A stretch of 64,000 nt of DNA from Sphingopyxis sp. Lineage in GTDB: Bacteria; Pseudomonadota; Alphaproteobacteria; Sphingomonadales; Sphingomonadaceae. Numbering within the stretch: position 1 is the first letter of the stretch; each line of letters starts with the position of its first letter. The position numbers and the translations under genes were made by a program. Under the pieces are notes generated by a model. It was not told where the DNA came from and searched no databases. It saw only the letters and a list, made by a program, of their open reading frames with translations. Shown in pieces: positions 16,955 through 26,153 of this stretch. The stretch lies in the NCBI RefSeq assembly GCF_016793825.1, contig NZ_JAEULM010000050.1:55227-119226 (forward strand). The letters are read 5' to 3'.

Positions 16955-17764
16955 TCAGCGGCGCGACGATCGTTTGCAGGCCGCCAGCCCTTCGCGCCAC
17001 GTCGGATATTCCGGCGCCCATCCCAGCATCCGCTTCGCCTTGCCGTTCGCAACGCGGCGGTTTTCGGCGTAAAAGGCCCGTGCCGCGGGCGACAGGCCCG
17101 CTTCGTCCAGCGTTCGCAACGGCGGCAGCGGCGTGCCCAGCATCGCGCATCCCCACTCGACCAGGCGGTTCTGGTGGCACGGTTCGTCGTCGGCGAGGTT
17201 GTAGACGCCGGCCGGCCCTTCTTTGAACGATGCGATCACCCCGCTCGCGATGTCATCGACATGGATGCGGCTGAAGACCTGTTCGGGGAGATCGACGCGA
17301 TGCGCGCGGCCCGCTTCGATACGATCGAGGATCGAACGGCCGGGACCATAGATGCCGGGCAGGCGAAAGACGCGGACATCGCCGCGCAGCGCGACCCACG
17401 CGGCGTCTGCGGCGTTGCGGTCCGCGCGGCGGCCCTTTACGGGCGCGCCTTCGTCGACCCATGCTCCGCCCGCGTCGCCATAGACGCCGGTCGAGGACAG
17501 ATAGCCTGTCCAGCGGCCGGGCGCGACGGCAAGCGCTTGTCCATATCGCGCCAGCACCGGATCGATCCCGTCCGTCGGCGGCACTGACGACAGGATATGC
17601 GTCGCGTCTCGCAGGGCGCCGATCACCGCGGCTTCGTCGGCGAATGCGAGGCTGTCGCCGCGCCCGTCGCGCGTCGTGCCGCGAACGTCCCAGCCGCGGG
17701 CGCGCAGCCGGTCCGCGAGCTGTCCCGCCGCATAGCCCATTCCGAAAATCAGCATGTTCGCCAT
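16955..17764 (-). CDS. NAD-dependent epimerase/dehydratase-like protein (extended SDR)
   Basis: A 269-residue atypical extended SDR related to E. coli YeeZ. The nucleotide-binding start is MLIFGMGYAAGQLADRLRARGWDV, in which GxGYxxGxLA replaces the usual GxxGxxG. It also has YLSSTGVYGDAGGAWVDE, with the SDR tyrosine, and RLPGIYGPGRS and NLADDEP further on. It probably acts on a nucleotide sugar or related metabolite, but the substrate is not predictable. Divergent from pepN with about 48 bases between the starts; convergent with DUF445. Confidence 0.82.
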   Translation of the reverse strand: MANMLIFGMGYAAGQLADRLRARGWDVRGTTRDGRGDSLAFADEAAVIGALRDATHILSSVPPTDGIDPVLARYGQALAVAPGRWTGYLSSTGVYGDAGGAWVDEGAPVKGRRADRNAADAAWVALRGDVRVFRLPGIYGPGRSILDRIEAGRAHRVDLPEQVFSRIHVDDIASGVIASFKEGPAGVYNLADDEPCHQNRLVEWGCAMLGTPLPPLRTLDEAGLSPAARAFYAENRRVANGKAKRMLGWAPEYPTWREGLAACKRSSRR

Positions 17765-17811
17765 CGTGCACCTTATTGCGCGCCTGACGTGCCGCGCCTA
17801 GACCCCAGTGT

Positions 17812-20400
17812 ATGACCGATGCCTCTTCCACCCCCGCCATCCCTGCCACGATCCATCGCGGCGACTATCGTCCGCCCGAATGGCAGGTTCCCGACATCGC
17901 GCTCGATTTCGCTCTGGGTATCGAAGAGACCCGCGTATCGGCGGCGCTTTCGGTGGTGCGCCATGGCGATGCGCCGGTGCCGCTGACCTTGCGCGGCGAT
18001 GGACTGGCCGCCGCAGCGGTGCGTGTCGATGGCGAAAGCTGGAACGACTGGCGCATGGATGGACCCGACCTGATCGTCGACCTTGGCGATCGGGCCGCGG
18101 CGGTGGTCGAGGTCGATACGGTGATCGATCCCGGCGCCAACACCCAGCTGATGGGCCTGTACGCATCGAACGGCATGCTTTGTACCCAATGCGAAGCCGA
18201 GGGGTTTCGCCGCATCACCTTCCATCCCGACCGGCCCGACGTGCTCAGTCGCTACAAGGTGCGAATGGCGGGCGACAAGACGATGTTTCCGATCCTGCTT
18301 TCGAACGGCAATTGCGTCGCGTCGGGCGAGGAAGGCAGCGATCACTGGGCGTTGTGGGAAGACCCCTGGCCGAAGCCGTCCTATCTGTTCGCGCTCGTTG
18401 CGGGCGATCTTGTCGTCAATCGTGACGAGTTCGTCACCATGTCGGGCCGCAAGGTCGAACTGGGTATCTGGGTGCGCGACGGCGATGCGCCGCGAACCGG
18501 GCACGCGATGCAGGCGCTCAAGAACAGCATGGCGTGGGACGAGCGCGTCTATGGTCGTGAATATGACCTCGACCTGTTCAACATCGTCGCGGTCAGCGAT
18601 TTCAACATGGGGGCGATGGAGAACAAGGGGCTGAACATCTTCAACACCCGGTACATCCTGGCCGATCCCGACACCGCGACCGACCTCGACTATAATGGGG
18701 TCGAAGGCGTCGTGGCACACGAGTATTTCCACAACTGGTCGGGCAATCGCGTCACCTGCCGCGACTGGTTCCAGCTCAGCCTGAAAGAGGGCTTCACGGT
18801 CTTTCGCGATCAGAGCTTTTCGGCCGATATGGGATCGCCGCCCGTCAAGCGGATCGAGGATGTCCGGTTGCTCCGCGCGGCGCAGTTCCCGGAGGATGCC
18901 GGCCCGCTGGCGCATCCGATCCGGCCCGACAGCTATCAGGAAATCTCGAACTTCTATACCGCGACCGTCTACAACAAGGGCGCCGAGATCATCCGCATGA
19001 TGGCGACCCTGCTTGGGCCCGATCGCTTTCGCAAAGGCACGGACCTGTATTTCGACCGCCACGACGGCGAAGCCGCGACCTGCGAGGATTTCGTCCGCGC
19101 CATGGAGGAGGGCGGCGGGATCGACCTGACATTGTTCCGCCGCTGGTACGAGCAGGCCGGAACCCCGCGTCTTCGCCTGTCACTTGCCGAGGAAAGCGGA
19201 GAATGGTTCCTCGATGTCGCGCAGATGGTGCCGCCGACGCCGGGACAGCCTGACAAGCAGCCCGCCATGATGCCGCTGCGCCTTGCCGCGTTCGCGATGG
19301 ACGGTGCGGGCGGGCTTTCCGATTCACTCGTCACGCTGACCGGCGCGACACAGCGCATTGCGCTGGGTCGTTTCGTCGCCCGTCCGGCGCTGTCGGTCAA
19401 TCGGGGCTTTTCGGCGCCCGTGATCATCGATTTCGAGCGTGCCCCCGGCGAACTGGCCTGGCTCGCCGCGCATGACGACGATCCCTTCGCGCGCTACGAA
19501 GCGCTCCAGCAGTTGATGCTCGATACCCTCGTCCTTGCGGTGTCGGGGGAGACCGCCGACGCCCAGTCGGTGATCGACGCCGTCGCGCTGACGCTCCGCG
19601 GGCGCGCCGCCGATCCCGCTTTCGTCGCCGAAGCCATCCTGTTGCCGAGCGAGGCGTTCATCGGCGATCAGATGGTGACCGTCGATCCCGACGCGATCCG
19701 CCGCGAGCGGCTGGCGTTGCAGGCGGCGATCGGCCGCGCTCTCGAAAGCGAATGGCGCGCGATTCTGGCCGAGGTCGCGCCGCCCGCCGCAATCCTGTCG
19801 CGCAAGGCAAAAGGCGGTCGCCGTCTGCGCGGTGTCGCGCTTGCCTATCTGGCCGCGACCGGTATCGAGGATGCGCCCGCGCTGGCGTTCAGGATCTTCT
19901 CCGACGCCGATGGCATGACCGAACGGCAAGCCGCGCTTGCGACGCTTGCGCATGGAGAAAGCGACGAGCGGACGCACGCTCTCGACATTTTCTACCAGCG
20001 CTATCGCGACAATCCGCTCGTCCTCGACAAATGGTTTCAGGTGCAGTCCTGGTCGATGCGGCCCGACACGGTCGAAGCCGTCAAGGCGCTCTCGCAGCAT
20101 CCCGACTTCACGCTTTCCAACCCCAACCGCGTCCGCTCGCTTTACGGCGCGTTGACCGGTAATCAGGCCGCGTTCCACCAGGGCGACGGGGCGGGCTACA
20201 GGCTGATCGCCGACCTCGTCATCGCGCTCGATCCCAAGAATCCTCAAACGGCGGCGAAGATGATCCCGCCGCTCGGCCGCTGGAAGCGTTTCGACGATGC
20301 ACGCGCAGAGATGATGAAAGCGGAGCTCGGCCGCATCCTCGCCCAGCCGGGGCTGTCACGCGACGTGACGGAGCAGGCGAGCAAGAGTTTGCTGGGTTGA
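17812..20400 (+). CDS. pepN: Aminopeptidase N (M1 family)
   Basis: An 862-residue zinc aminopeptidase that removes N-terminal residues from peptides in the cytoplasm. The GAMEN exopeptidase motif is at residues 267-271. The zinc site HEYFH is at 303-307 with the third ligand glutamate at 326 in LKEGFTVF, giving the correct HEXXH-x18-E spacing. The N-terminal beta domain and the C-terminal helical domain (with the NPNRVRSLYGAL region of the family) are complete, and the length matches gammaproteobacterial PepN. Confidence 0.96.
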   Translation: MTDASSTPAIPATIHRGDYRPPEWQVPDIALDFALGIEETRVSAALSVVRHGDAPVPLTLRGDGLAAAAVRVDGESWNDWRMDGPDLIVDLGDRAAAVVEVDTVIDPGANTQLMGLYASNGMLCTQCEAEGFRRITFHPDRPDVLSRYKVRMAGDKTMFPILLSNGNCVASGEEGSDHWALWEDPWPKPSYLFALVAGDLVVNRDEFVTMSGRKVELGIWVRDGDAPRTGHAMQALKNSMAWDERVYGREYDLDLFNIVAVSDFNMGAMENKGLNIFNTRYILADPDTATDLDYNGVEGVVAHEYFHNWSGNRVTCRDWFQLSLKEGFTVFRDQSFSADMGSPPVKRIEDVRLLRAAQFPEDAGPLAHPIRPDSYQEISNFYTATVYNKGAEIIRMMATLLGPDRFRKGTDLYFDRHDGEAATCEDFVRAMEEGGGIDLTLFRRWYEQAGTPRLRLSLAEESGEWFLDVAQMVPPTPGQPDKQPAMMPLRLAAFAMDGAGGLSDSLVTLTGATQRIALGRFVARPALSVNRGFSAPVIIDFERAPGELAWLAAHDDDPFARYEALQQLMLDTLVLAVSGETADAQSVIDAVALTLRGRAADPAFVAEAILLPSEAFIGDQMVTVDPDAIRRERLALQAAIGRALESEWRAILAEVAPPAAILSRKAKGGRRLRGVALAYLAATGIEDAPALAFRIFSDADGMTERQAALATLAHGESDERTHALDIFYQRYRDNPLVLDKWFQVQSWSMRPDTVEAVKALSQHPDFTLSNPNRVRSLYGALTGNQAAFHQGDGAGYRLIADLVIALDPKNPQTAAKMIPPLGRWKRFDDARAEMMKAELGRILAQPGLSRDVTEQASKSLLG

Positions 20401-20433
20401 AGAACGCCTCTGCCGTTGCGGCAGGGGAAGGGG

Positions 20434-21045
20434 TCATCCACCCAGCCACCCGGTGACATCGGCGGCTACCTTGTTCGCTGCGCGCGTCAGCGCCTCGCCG
20501 ACAGGCTTGGCTTCGACCTTGCCGCCGATCGGTTCGCGCACTTCGAAACGGCGCTGGGTGACGGTCTTGCCGCCCGCCGAGACGAGCATCGCCTGAAAGA
20601 CGACGACCGCCTCGTTCGACCGGGCATCGACGCCGAATTCCATGAGCTGTCCGGCGAGCTGCTCGCCGGGAGCGGTCAGATATTGCCCCTCGTCCAGAAC
20701 GACGCGCGCCGTGCGCGCCGCGACGGTTTCGGACACCAGTCGCTGGAACAGGCGCGACGGCGCCTCGACCCATTGCGCATCCTTCACATAGGTCACGCTG
20801 GCGTCGTCCTGCTGCACCGGAATGCGCGTCGTGCGCAGCTTTTGCGGAGCGGTGGGGATGAGGATCGTCAATGTCGCCGCCTCGGCCGCCGTACGCGCCG
20901 CGCCCGCTTGCGGTGCGGTATCGGGATCGAGGGTCAGCAGGAAAGGCGGCGTCTTTCCGCCGAGTCCGATACAGCCCGACAGCGTCACGGCGAGCGTAGC
21001 ACAGAGCAACGGCGCACGGAGTTTTCCTATCATGGGCATCGTCAT
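20434..21045 (-). CDS. ABC-type transport auxiliary lipoprotein (PqiC/MCE-associated)
   Basis: A 203-residue lipoprotein with signal peptide LRAPLLCATLAVTLSGCIG; the lipobox is L-S-G-C, with acylation at Cys 25. The body matches the ABC-type transport auxiliary lipoprotein family (formerly DUF330, PqiC-like), with PVQQDDASVTYVKDAQWVEAP and RLVSET. Such lipoproteins sit in the outer membrane or periplasm and complete MCE-type lipid transporters. It is the last gene of the mlaE-mlaF-mlaD operon, and its ATG overlaps the mlaD stop by four bases. Confidence 0.88.
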   Translation of the reverse strand: MTMPMIGKLRAPLLCATLAVTLSGCIGLGGKTPPFLLTLDPDTAPQAGAARTAAEAATLTILIPTAPQKLRTTRIPVQQDDASVTYVKDAQWVEAPSRLFQRLVSETVAARTARVVLDEGQYLTAPGEQLAGQLMEFGVDARSNEAVVVFQAMLVSAGGKTVTQRRFEVREPIGGKVEAKPVGEALTRAANKVAADVTGWLGG

Positions 21046-21983
21046 TCCTTGTAATCGGGCAGCTTGCTGCCGCTGAGGACCGCGCCGGCGCCTTGCTGGT
21101 CGAGCTTGTCGGTCAGGCTCGACAGCGACGCAGAGGTACGGCGCAGGTCGCGGATCAGCGCATTGGCTTCGGGGATTGTCGTCTCGCTGAACGTCTTGAG
21201 CCCCGGTCGGGCGTCGGAAATTGCCGCCTCGAGGGTCCTGATCGAATTATTTGCGGATTTCAGCGTGTCGCGCAGGTTGGCCATGGCCGGATCGACGTTG
21301 CGATCGATCGTGCCCTGCGTCGCGGCCGCGAGGTTGCCGATCTGCTCGGCGGCGTTGCCGGTCTGCTGGATCGCGATGCGCGTGTCGGCGAGTGCCTTTT
21401 CGATCGCAGGGCCATTGCGGGCGAGGATCGCGGTCGATGCCTCGACATTGTTGAGAATGCCCTTGATGCTGGCCTGATTTTCATCATCGGCCAGTTCGGC
21501 GAGCCGTTCGGAGAGCGTGGAGAGGCGTTGCAGGAGCTGCGGCGCGGTGTTCAGAAGTTCGCCGAGCCCGCCGACGCGGTTGGGGATGACGGGTTTGCCA
21601 TCGGGCCCCTTGTCGGTGATCGGCGGCGCGCCCTTCACCCCGCCGTCGAGCGAAATCTGCGAGACGCCAGTAAAGCCGACACCCTCCAGCGCCGCGGTGG
21701 TGCCTTGCAGGATCGGGACCCCCTCGTTCACCTCAATCCGCACGCGAACGAACTGCGGATCGTCGGGGAGCAGTGCGATCTGTCGCACCTGGCCGACGGG
21801 CACGCCTGAATATTGCACCTGTGCGCCCTTGTTGAGTCCGTCCACCGACTGTTTGAAATAAATATCATATTCGCGCTTCGTCCCGCCGCTGTCGTTCGCC
21901 AGCCAGACGACGAAGATCGCGAGTGCGGCGACAAAGAAGAGGACGAAAGCGCCGACGAGCACATTGTTCGATCGTGTTTCCAT
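21042..21983 (-). CDS. mlaD: MlaD-type MCE domain protein
   Basis: A 313-residue protein with one N-terminal membrane helix (LVGAFVLFFVAALAIFVVWLA), an MCE domain from about residue 35 to 125 (KGAQVQYSGVPVGQVRQIALL, EGVGFTGVSQISLDGG), and a long helical tail (about 170-300) typical of needle- or channel-forming MCE proteins. It collects lipid for the ABC permease in a retrograde or anterograde phospholipid pathway. The start at 21983 overlaps the upstream stop as TGATG. The symbol is by family; the substrate has not been shown. Confidence 0.85.
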   Translation of the reverse strand: METRSNNVLVGAFVLFFVAALAIFVVWLANDSGGTKREYDIYFKQSVDGLNKGAQVQYSGVPVGQVRQIALLPDDPQFVRVRIEVNEGVPILQGTTAALEGVGFTGVSQISLDGGVKGAPPITDKGPDGKPVIPNRVGGLGELLNTAPQLLQRLSTLSERLAELADDENQASIKGILNNVEASTAILARNGPAIEKALADTRIAIQQTGNAAEQIGNLAAATQGTIDRNVDPAMANLRDTLKSANNSIRTLEAAISDARPGLKTFSETTIPEANALIRDLRRTSASLSSLTDKLDQQGAGAVLSGSKLPDYKE

Positions 21984-22849
21984 CAGCTTTTCCCATCCTG
22001 CCGTTCGACGGCCTGTTTGCAATTGGCGGCGGCCCGGCCGCGCGGCCCGTTGAAATAATCCTGTATCCACGGATGCTCGGTGGCAAGCAGTTCGGGGATC
22101 GTGCCGACTGCGATCACATGCTTTTCCGCCAGGACCGCGACCCGGTCGCATGTCGCATACAGCGAGTCGAGATCGTGGGTTATCAGGAAAACGGTCAGGC
22201 CCATCGTATCGGCAAGCTCGCGGATCAGTTCGTCGAACTTGGCAGCGCCGATCGGATCAAGGCCCGCGGTAGGCTCGTCGAGAAAGAGCAGCGCGGGATC
22301 GAGCGCAAGCGCGCGGGCGAGGCCGGCACGCTTGACCATGCCGCCCGACAGTTCGGCGGGATATTTGGGGCCGGCATCGGGCGGCAGGCCGACCATCGAC
22401 ACCTTGTACGCGGCGATCTCGTCGAGCAGTCGCTGGTCCAGCCGCGGATAATATTCGCGCAGCGGGACCTGGATATTTTCGGCGACGCTCAGCGTTGAAA
22501 AGAGGGCGCCACCCTGGAACATGACGCCCCAGCGGCGACGAAGGTCGCGCGATTCCTCGGCATCCGTGATCGTGTCGAGCGTCTTGCCATAGACTTCGAT
22601 CTCGCCCGCTGTCGGCGTCTGGAGCCCGACGATCGACCGCATAAGCACCGATTTTCCGGTGCCGGAGCCGCCGACCACGCCCAATATCTCGCCTGATCGC
22701 ACGTCGAGGTCGAGGTTGTCGTGGATGATCGCGTCGCCGAACTGGTTGCGCAGGCCGCGGATACGGATCGCATACTCGAATTTTTCGGGGCGCACGGCGT
22801 CGGCAGCGGCGAGTTCCTCCTTGATTTCGGCCTGGACCTCCTCGCTCAT
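21983..22849 (-). CDS. mlaF: MlaF-type ABC transporter ATPase
   Basis: A 288-residue ATPase with Walker A GGSGTGKSVL, signature LSGGMVKRAGLARAL and Walker B LLFLDEPTAGLDP, plus the family feature GLDPIGAAKFDELI. It drives the permease encoded immediately upstream. The ATG at 22849 shares bases with the permease stop (TGATG); a GTG at 22858 three codons upstream is possible. The C-terminus ends ENGPRGRA-like tail residues that MlaF proteins use to contact the complex. Cytoplasmic face of the inner membrane. Confidence 0.9.
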   Translation of the reverse strand: MSEEVQAEIKEELAAADAVRPEKFEYAIRIRGLRNQFGDAIIHDNLDLDVRSGEILGVVGGSGTGKSVLMRSIVGLQTPTAGEIEVYGKTLDTITDAEESRDLRRRWGVMFQGGALFSTLSVAENIQVPLREYYPRLDQRLLDEIAAYKVSMVGLPPDAGPKYPAELSGGMVKRAGLARALALDPALLFLDEPTAGLDPIGAAKFDELIRELADTMGLTVFLITHDLDSLYATCDRVAVLAEKHVIAVGTIPELLATEHPWIQDYFNGPRGRAAANCKQAVERQDGKS

Positions 22850-23955
22850 CAATTCCACCCCAGCGACGAGAAGAACACCGCGAAGAAGGCGTCGAGAACG
22901 ATGACGAGAAAGATTGCGGCCACCACCGCCGAGGTGGTCCGCTTACCGACCTCCTCGGCGTTCTGGCGCACCTGCATGCCTTCATAGCAGCCGGTGACAC
23001 CGATCAGGATTCCGAACACCGGCGCCTTGATCAGCATGATGTAGAAATCGGTCATCGGGATGATTTCGCGCAGCCGCTGGACATAGGTGAGGGGCGGTAT
23101 GTCGAGCCCGACCCAGCAGAAGACCCCGCCACCGGCGATCGCGCACAGGCTGGCGTAAAAGCCCAGCAGCGGCATCGTGATCGTCGAGGCGGCGACGCGG
23201 GGCAGCACGATCGCTTCCATTGGCGATACGCCGATTGTGCGCATCGCATCGACTTCTTCGGTCAGCTTCATCGTTCCGATCTGCGCCGCGAAGGCCGAAC
23301 CCGATCGGCCGGCGACCATGATCGCGGTCATCAGGAGGCCGAGTTCGCGGATCGAGGCGCGGCCGACGAGGTTGATCGTGAACACCTCGAGCCCGAATTG
23401 TTCGAGTTGCACCGCACCTTGCTGTGCGATGACGATGCCGATGAGGAAACTCATCAGGCCGATGATCGGCAGCGCATCGACGCCGACCGCCTGGAACCGG
23501 GTGACGACGGCATTCCAGCGGAGCCGGCGCCGCGCGCGGATCTGGACGAACAGCGACACGATCATCGCGCCGAAGAAATCGATGATCCCGATCAGTTCGC
23601 GCCAGATCGCGATGCTTGCCAGGCCGACCTGGTCCAGCATGCGTTCGATCGCCGAGCGGCGATCGCGGTGGACGCGAAACGCGCTCTTGTCGTCCTTCAG
23701 CGCATCGAGAAGCCGTCGCGCTTCCGGGCTGGCGCCGGTCACGGTCGCACCATGATCATTGATCGTGCGGGTGACGATCCACGCGCCGACGGTATCGATC
23801 CGTTCGATTTGGGAAAGGTCGAGCGATTCGATCGGGCCGAGTTCGTCGAGCCGTGCCGGAAGGTCACCAAGCCGCGCCAGCGTCAGCCGGCCGGTAAAGC
23901 GAACCGCGGCACCCTTGGCGCCATCGCTGTAGTCGAAGTCCGCCCGGGCCACCAT
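22849..23955 (-). CDS. mlaE: MlaE-type ABC permease with N-terminal STAS-like domain
   Basis: A 368-residue protein. Residues 1 to about 100 form a STAS/MlaB-like domain (FTGRLTLARLGDLPARLDELGPIESLDLSQIERID...), fused to a MlaE permease with five or six membrane helices and the family signatures IGLMSFLIGIVIAQQ, RASIRELGLLMTAIMVAGRSGSAFAAQIGTMK and LPRVAASTITMPLLGFYA. In E. coli the MlaB part is a separate gene; here it is fused, a known alternative. First gene of the leftward operon. It starts 91 bases from the divergent HAD gene. Confidence 0.88.
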   Translation of the reverse strand: MVARADFDYSDGAKGAAVRFTGRLTLARLGDLPARLDELGPIESLDLSQIERIDTVGAWIVTRTINDHGATVTGASPEARRLLDALKDDKSAFRVHRDRRSAIERMLDQVGLASIAIWRELIGIIDFFGAMIVSLFVQIRARRRLRWNAVVTRFQAVGVDALPIIGLMSFLIGIVIAQQGAVQLEQFGLEVFTINLVGRASIRELGLLMTAIMVAGRSGSAFAAQIGTMKLTEEVDAMRTIGVSPMEAIVLPRVAASTITMPLLGFYASLCAIAGGGVFCWVGLDIPPLTYVQRLREIIPMTDFYIMLIKAPVFGILIGVTGCYEGMQVRQNAEEVGKRTTSAVVAAIFLVIVLDAFFAVFFSSLGWN

Positions 23956-24045
23956 CTCGCGGGCGACATTGTCTTATTTCATTTGGAACGGCAAGCGAAT
24001 CCCGCCCCCCTTGGCCGCAGCGCGGCGCGGCCCTATGACATCGGT

Positions 24046-24765
24046 ATGGAAATTCCGCCCGCCGCCCCACCGACCGATTATGCGCACCGTGTCGCAATGT
24101 ATGACATGGATCGGACGATAACCAGATCAGGGACTTACAGCGGATTCTTGATGCATGTCGCAAGACGGCGCCAGCAATGGCGGCTGCTTCTTCTGCCGTT
24201 CGTCGCGCTTGCCGGGTTCGGCTATAGCTTGCGCCTGATCGACCGGTCGCGGCTGAAGGCGATCAATCTGCGCCTTCTTGTCGGCAGCCGTTTCAGTCGT
24301 ACCGAAATTTCGCCGCTTGCCGAAAGCTATGCCGACAAGGTGGTCGCGCGCGGGCTTCACCACGCGGCGATCGAGCAGATCGCCGCCGACCGCGAGGCAG
24401 GGTACCGGTTGTTGCTGGCGACCGCATCCTTCCACCTGTATGTCGATGCGATCGCGCGGCGGCTGGGGATCGACGACGTGCTTGCGACGCGGCTCGACGA
24501 GCCCGACGGTGCCGATCATATTCATGCGCGGCTGGCAGGCGACAATTGTTATGGAGAGGCGAAGTTCGCGCGCATTTCGGACTGGCTCGCGGCGAATGAA
24601 ATCACCCGTGATCAAGCGCATGTCCGGGCTTATTCAGACCATGTATCCGATCATCCGATGTTGCGTTTCGCCGACGAAGCGGTGGCCACGACGCCGTCGC
24701 GCAAGCTGAAGCTGCTGGCGCCGAAGATGGGTTGGCAGGTGGTCGACTGGCGCGCCGGGAAGTAA
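24046..24765 (+). CDS. HAD-IB family phosphatase, SerB-like
   Basis: A 239-residue haloacid-dehalogenase-type hydrolase. The nucleophile motif DMDRT at residues 20-24 (DxDxT) is intact, followed by the LLLATASF motif II region, a lysine (GDNCYGEAKFARI) and YSDHVSDHPML (motif IV). A hydrophobic segment at about residues 50-70 may anchor it to the membrane. HAD-IB members include phosphoserine phosphatase and lipid phosphatases; the substrate is unassigned. The frame is open far upstream but family sequence begins at 24046. Confidence 0.8.
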   Translation: MEIPPAAPPTDYAHRVAMYDMDRTITRSGTYSGFLMHVARRRQQWRLLLLPFVALAGFGYSLRLIDRSRLKAINLRLLVGSRFSRTEISPLAESYADKVVARGLHHAAIEQIAADREAGYRLLLATASFHLYVDAIARRLGIDDVLATRLDEPDGADHIHARLAGDNCYGEAKFARISDWLAANEITRDQAHVRAYSDHVSDHPMLRFADEAVATTPSRKLKLLAPKMGWQVVDWRAGK

Positions 24766-24791
24766 TCCCCGCGCGCCAGCGAAGCGAGGCA

Positions 24792-26084
24792 TCAGACCGC
24801 GTCCAGCGCCTGCGCGAAGTCGGCGATCAGGTCGTCGGCATTCTCGATCCCGATCGATACGCGCACCAGATTGTCGGTGATGCCGAGCGCCTTCTTGCGT
24901 TCATCGGGAACCGACAGATGGGTCATCGCGGCGGGGTGGCTGGCGAGTGTTTCCGTGCCGCCGAGGCTGACCGCCAGTTTCGCGATACGTAGCGCGTCGA
25001 GGAAACGGAAGCTCTCGGCTTCGCCGCCCTTGATGAAGAGCGAGAAGGTCGAACCCGCGCCCGTGCAGTGACGGTCGAAGATGTCCTTTTGCCGTGCGTC
25101 GCTGATGAAACCGAGATAGCCCAGTCCTTCGACCTTCGGGTGATCGCGCAGGAATGTGCAGACCTTCAGCGCGTTCTCGCCCGCGCGGCTCATTCGCAGT
25201 TCCAGCGTTTCGAGGCTGCGAAGCAGCATCCATGCGGTATTGGGATCGCAGATCGTGCCGATCGTGTTGCGCATCGGACGGATCGAGTTGATGAGCGTCT
25301 GGCTGCCCGACACGCCGCCGGCGACCAGGTCCGAATGGCCGCCCGCATATTTGGTGAGGCTATAGACGACGAGGTCTGCCCCCTGTTTCAGCGGCTGTTG
25401 CCACAGCGGGCCGAGGAAGGTGTTGTCGATCGCGATTGCGGGTTTTTGTTCGCCGGTAAAAGCGGCGTCGCGCGCGGCGCGGACCGCCTCGACATCGACG
25501 AGTGCGTTGGTCGGGTTCGCCGGGCTTTCCAGATAGACGAGTGCGACCTTGCCGCCCTTTTCGTCTGCCAGCGTTTGGGCGCGCGCGAGGATGTCGTCGA
25601 TCTCCTCGCGCGTCGCGCCGGCGGGGAAATCGACGAAGCTGACGCCGAAGCGCGACAGGATGCGCGCGATCAGCGTTTCGGTTGCCGCATAGAGCGGACC
25701 CGAATGGACGATCACGTCATTCTGGCCGACGAGGGCGAGGAGCATCGTCGCGATCGCCGACATGCCGCTTGAAAAGACAAGGCAATCTTCCGCGCCGTCC
25801 CATACTGCTAGTCGGTCTTCGACGATTTCCTGGTTCGGGCCGTTGAAGCGCGAATAGACAAGGCCGTCGGCCGGCCCTTCGCGCTTGCCGGTGATATGCT
25901 CGAAGAATCGTTTGCCGGCCGCCGCGCTTTCGAAGGCGAAAGTCGACGTCAGGAAGATCGGCGGCTTCAGCGACCCCTCCGACAGCATGGGATCATATCC
26001 GAGTCCCATCATCAACGTCGCGGGACTGAGGTCCTTGTCGCCGACTTTCCTGCTGTTCATCTTGGGGTTGCCGCGCGTGGACAT
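24792..26084 (-). CDS. Cystathionine gamma-synthase family PLP enzyme
   Basis: A 430-residue fold-type I PLP enzyme of the Cys/Met metabolism family. Landmarks: YSRFNGPNQEIVEDRLA, SGMSAIATMLLALV for phosphate binding, YLESPANPTN, IDNTFLGPLWQQPL, and the PLP lysine in SLTKYAGGHSDLVAGG. Members make cystathionine or homocysteine, or cleave methionine; the exact reaction cannot be read from the motifs. It runs convergent to the HAD gene (24765) and follows an MFS transporter gene on the same strand with a 70-base gap. Confidence 0.85.
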   Translation of the reverse strand: MSTRGNPKMNSRKVGDKDLSPATLMMGLGYDPMLSEGSLKPPIFLTSTFAFESAAAGKRFFEHITGKREGPADGLVYSRFNGPNQEIVEDRLAVWDGAEDCLVFSSGMSAIATMLLALVGQNDVIVHSGPLYAATETLIARILSRFGVSFVDFPAGATREEIDDILARAQTLADEKGGKVALVYLESPANPTNALVDVEAVRAARDAAFTGEQKPAIAIDNTFLGPLWQQPLKQGADLVVYSLTKYAGGHSDLVAGGVSGSQTLINSIRPMRNTIGTICDPNTAWMLLRSLETLELRMSRAGENALKVCTFLRDHPKVEGLGYLGFISDARQKDIFDRHCTGAGSTFSLFIKGGEAESFRFLDALRIAKLAVSLGGTETLASHPAAMTHLSVPDERKKALGITDNLVRVSIGIENADDLIADFAQALDAV

Positions 26085-26153
26085 GGGGGGTGCTCCTGTG
26101 AGGTTGAAGCCCCCTATAGCAGCAGCGGTTTCTTTTGAAACTATGTTGCGCGG

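Noticed and set aside
17773-19062. A 429-residue minus-strand open frame opposite pepN
   Set aside because: It is a mirror of the pepN codon bias, and the PepN motifs on the plus strand are complete. Similar long antisense frames over ccmA/ccmB, the RND pump and argG were dismissed for the same reason.
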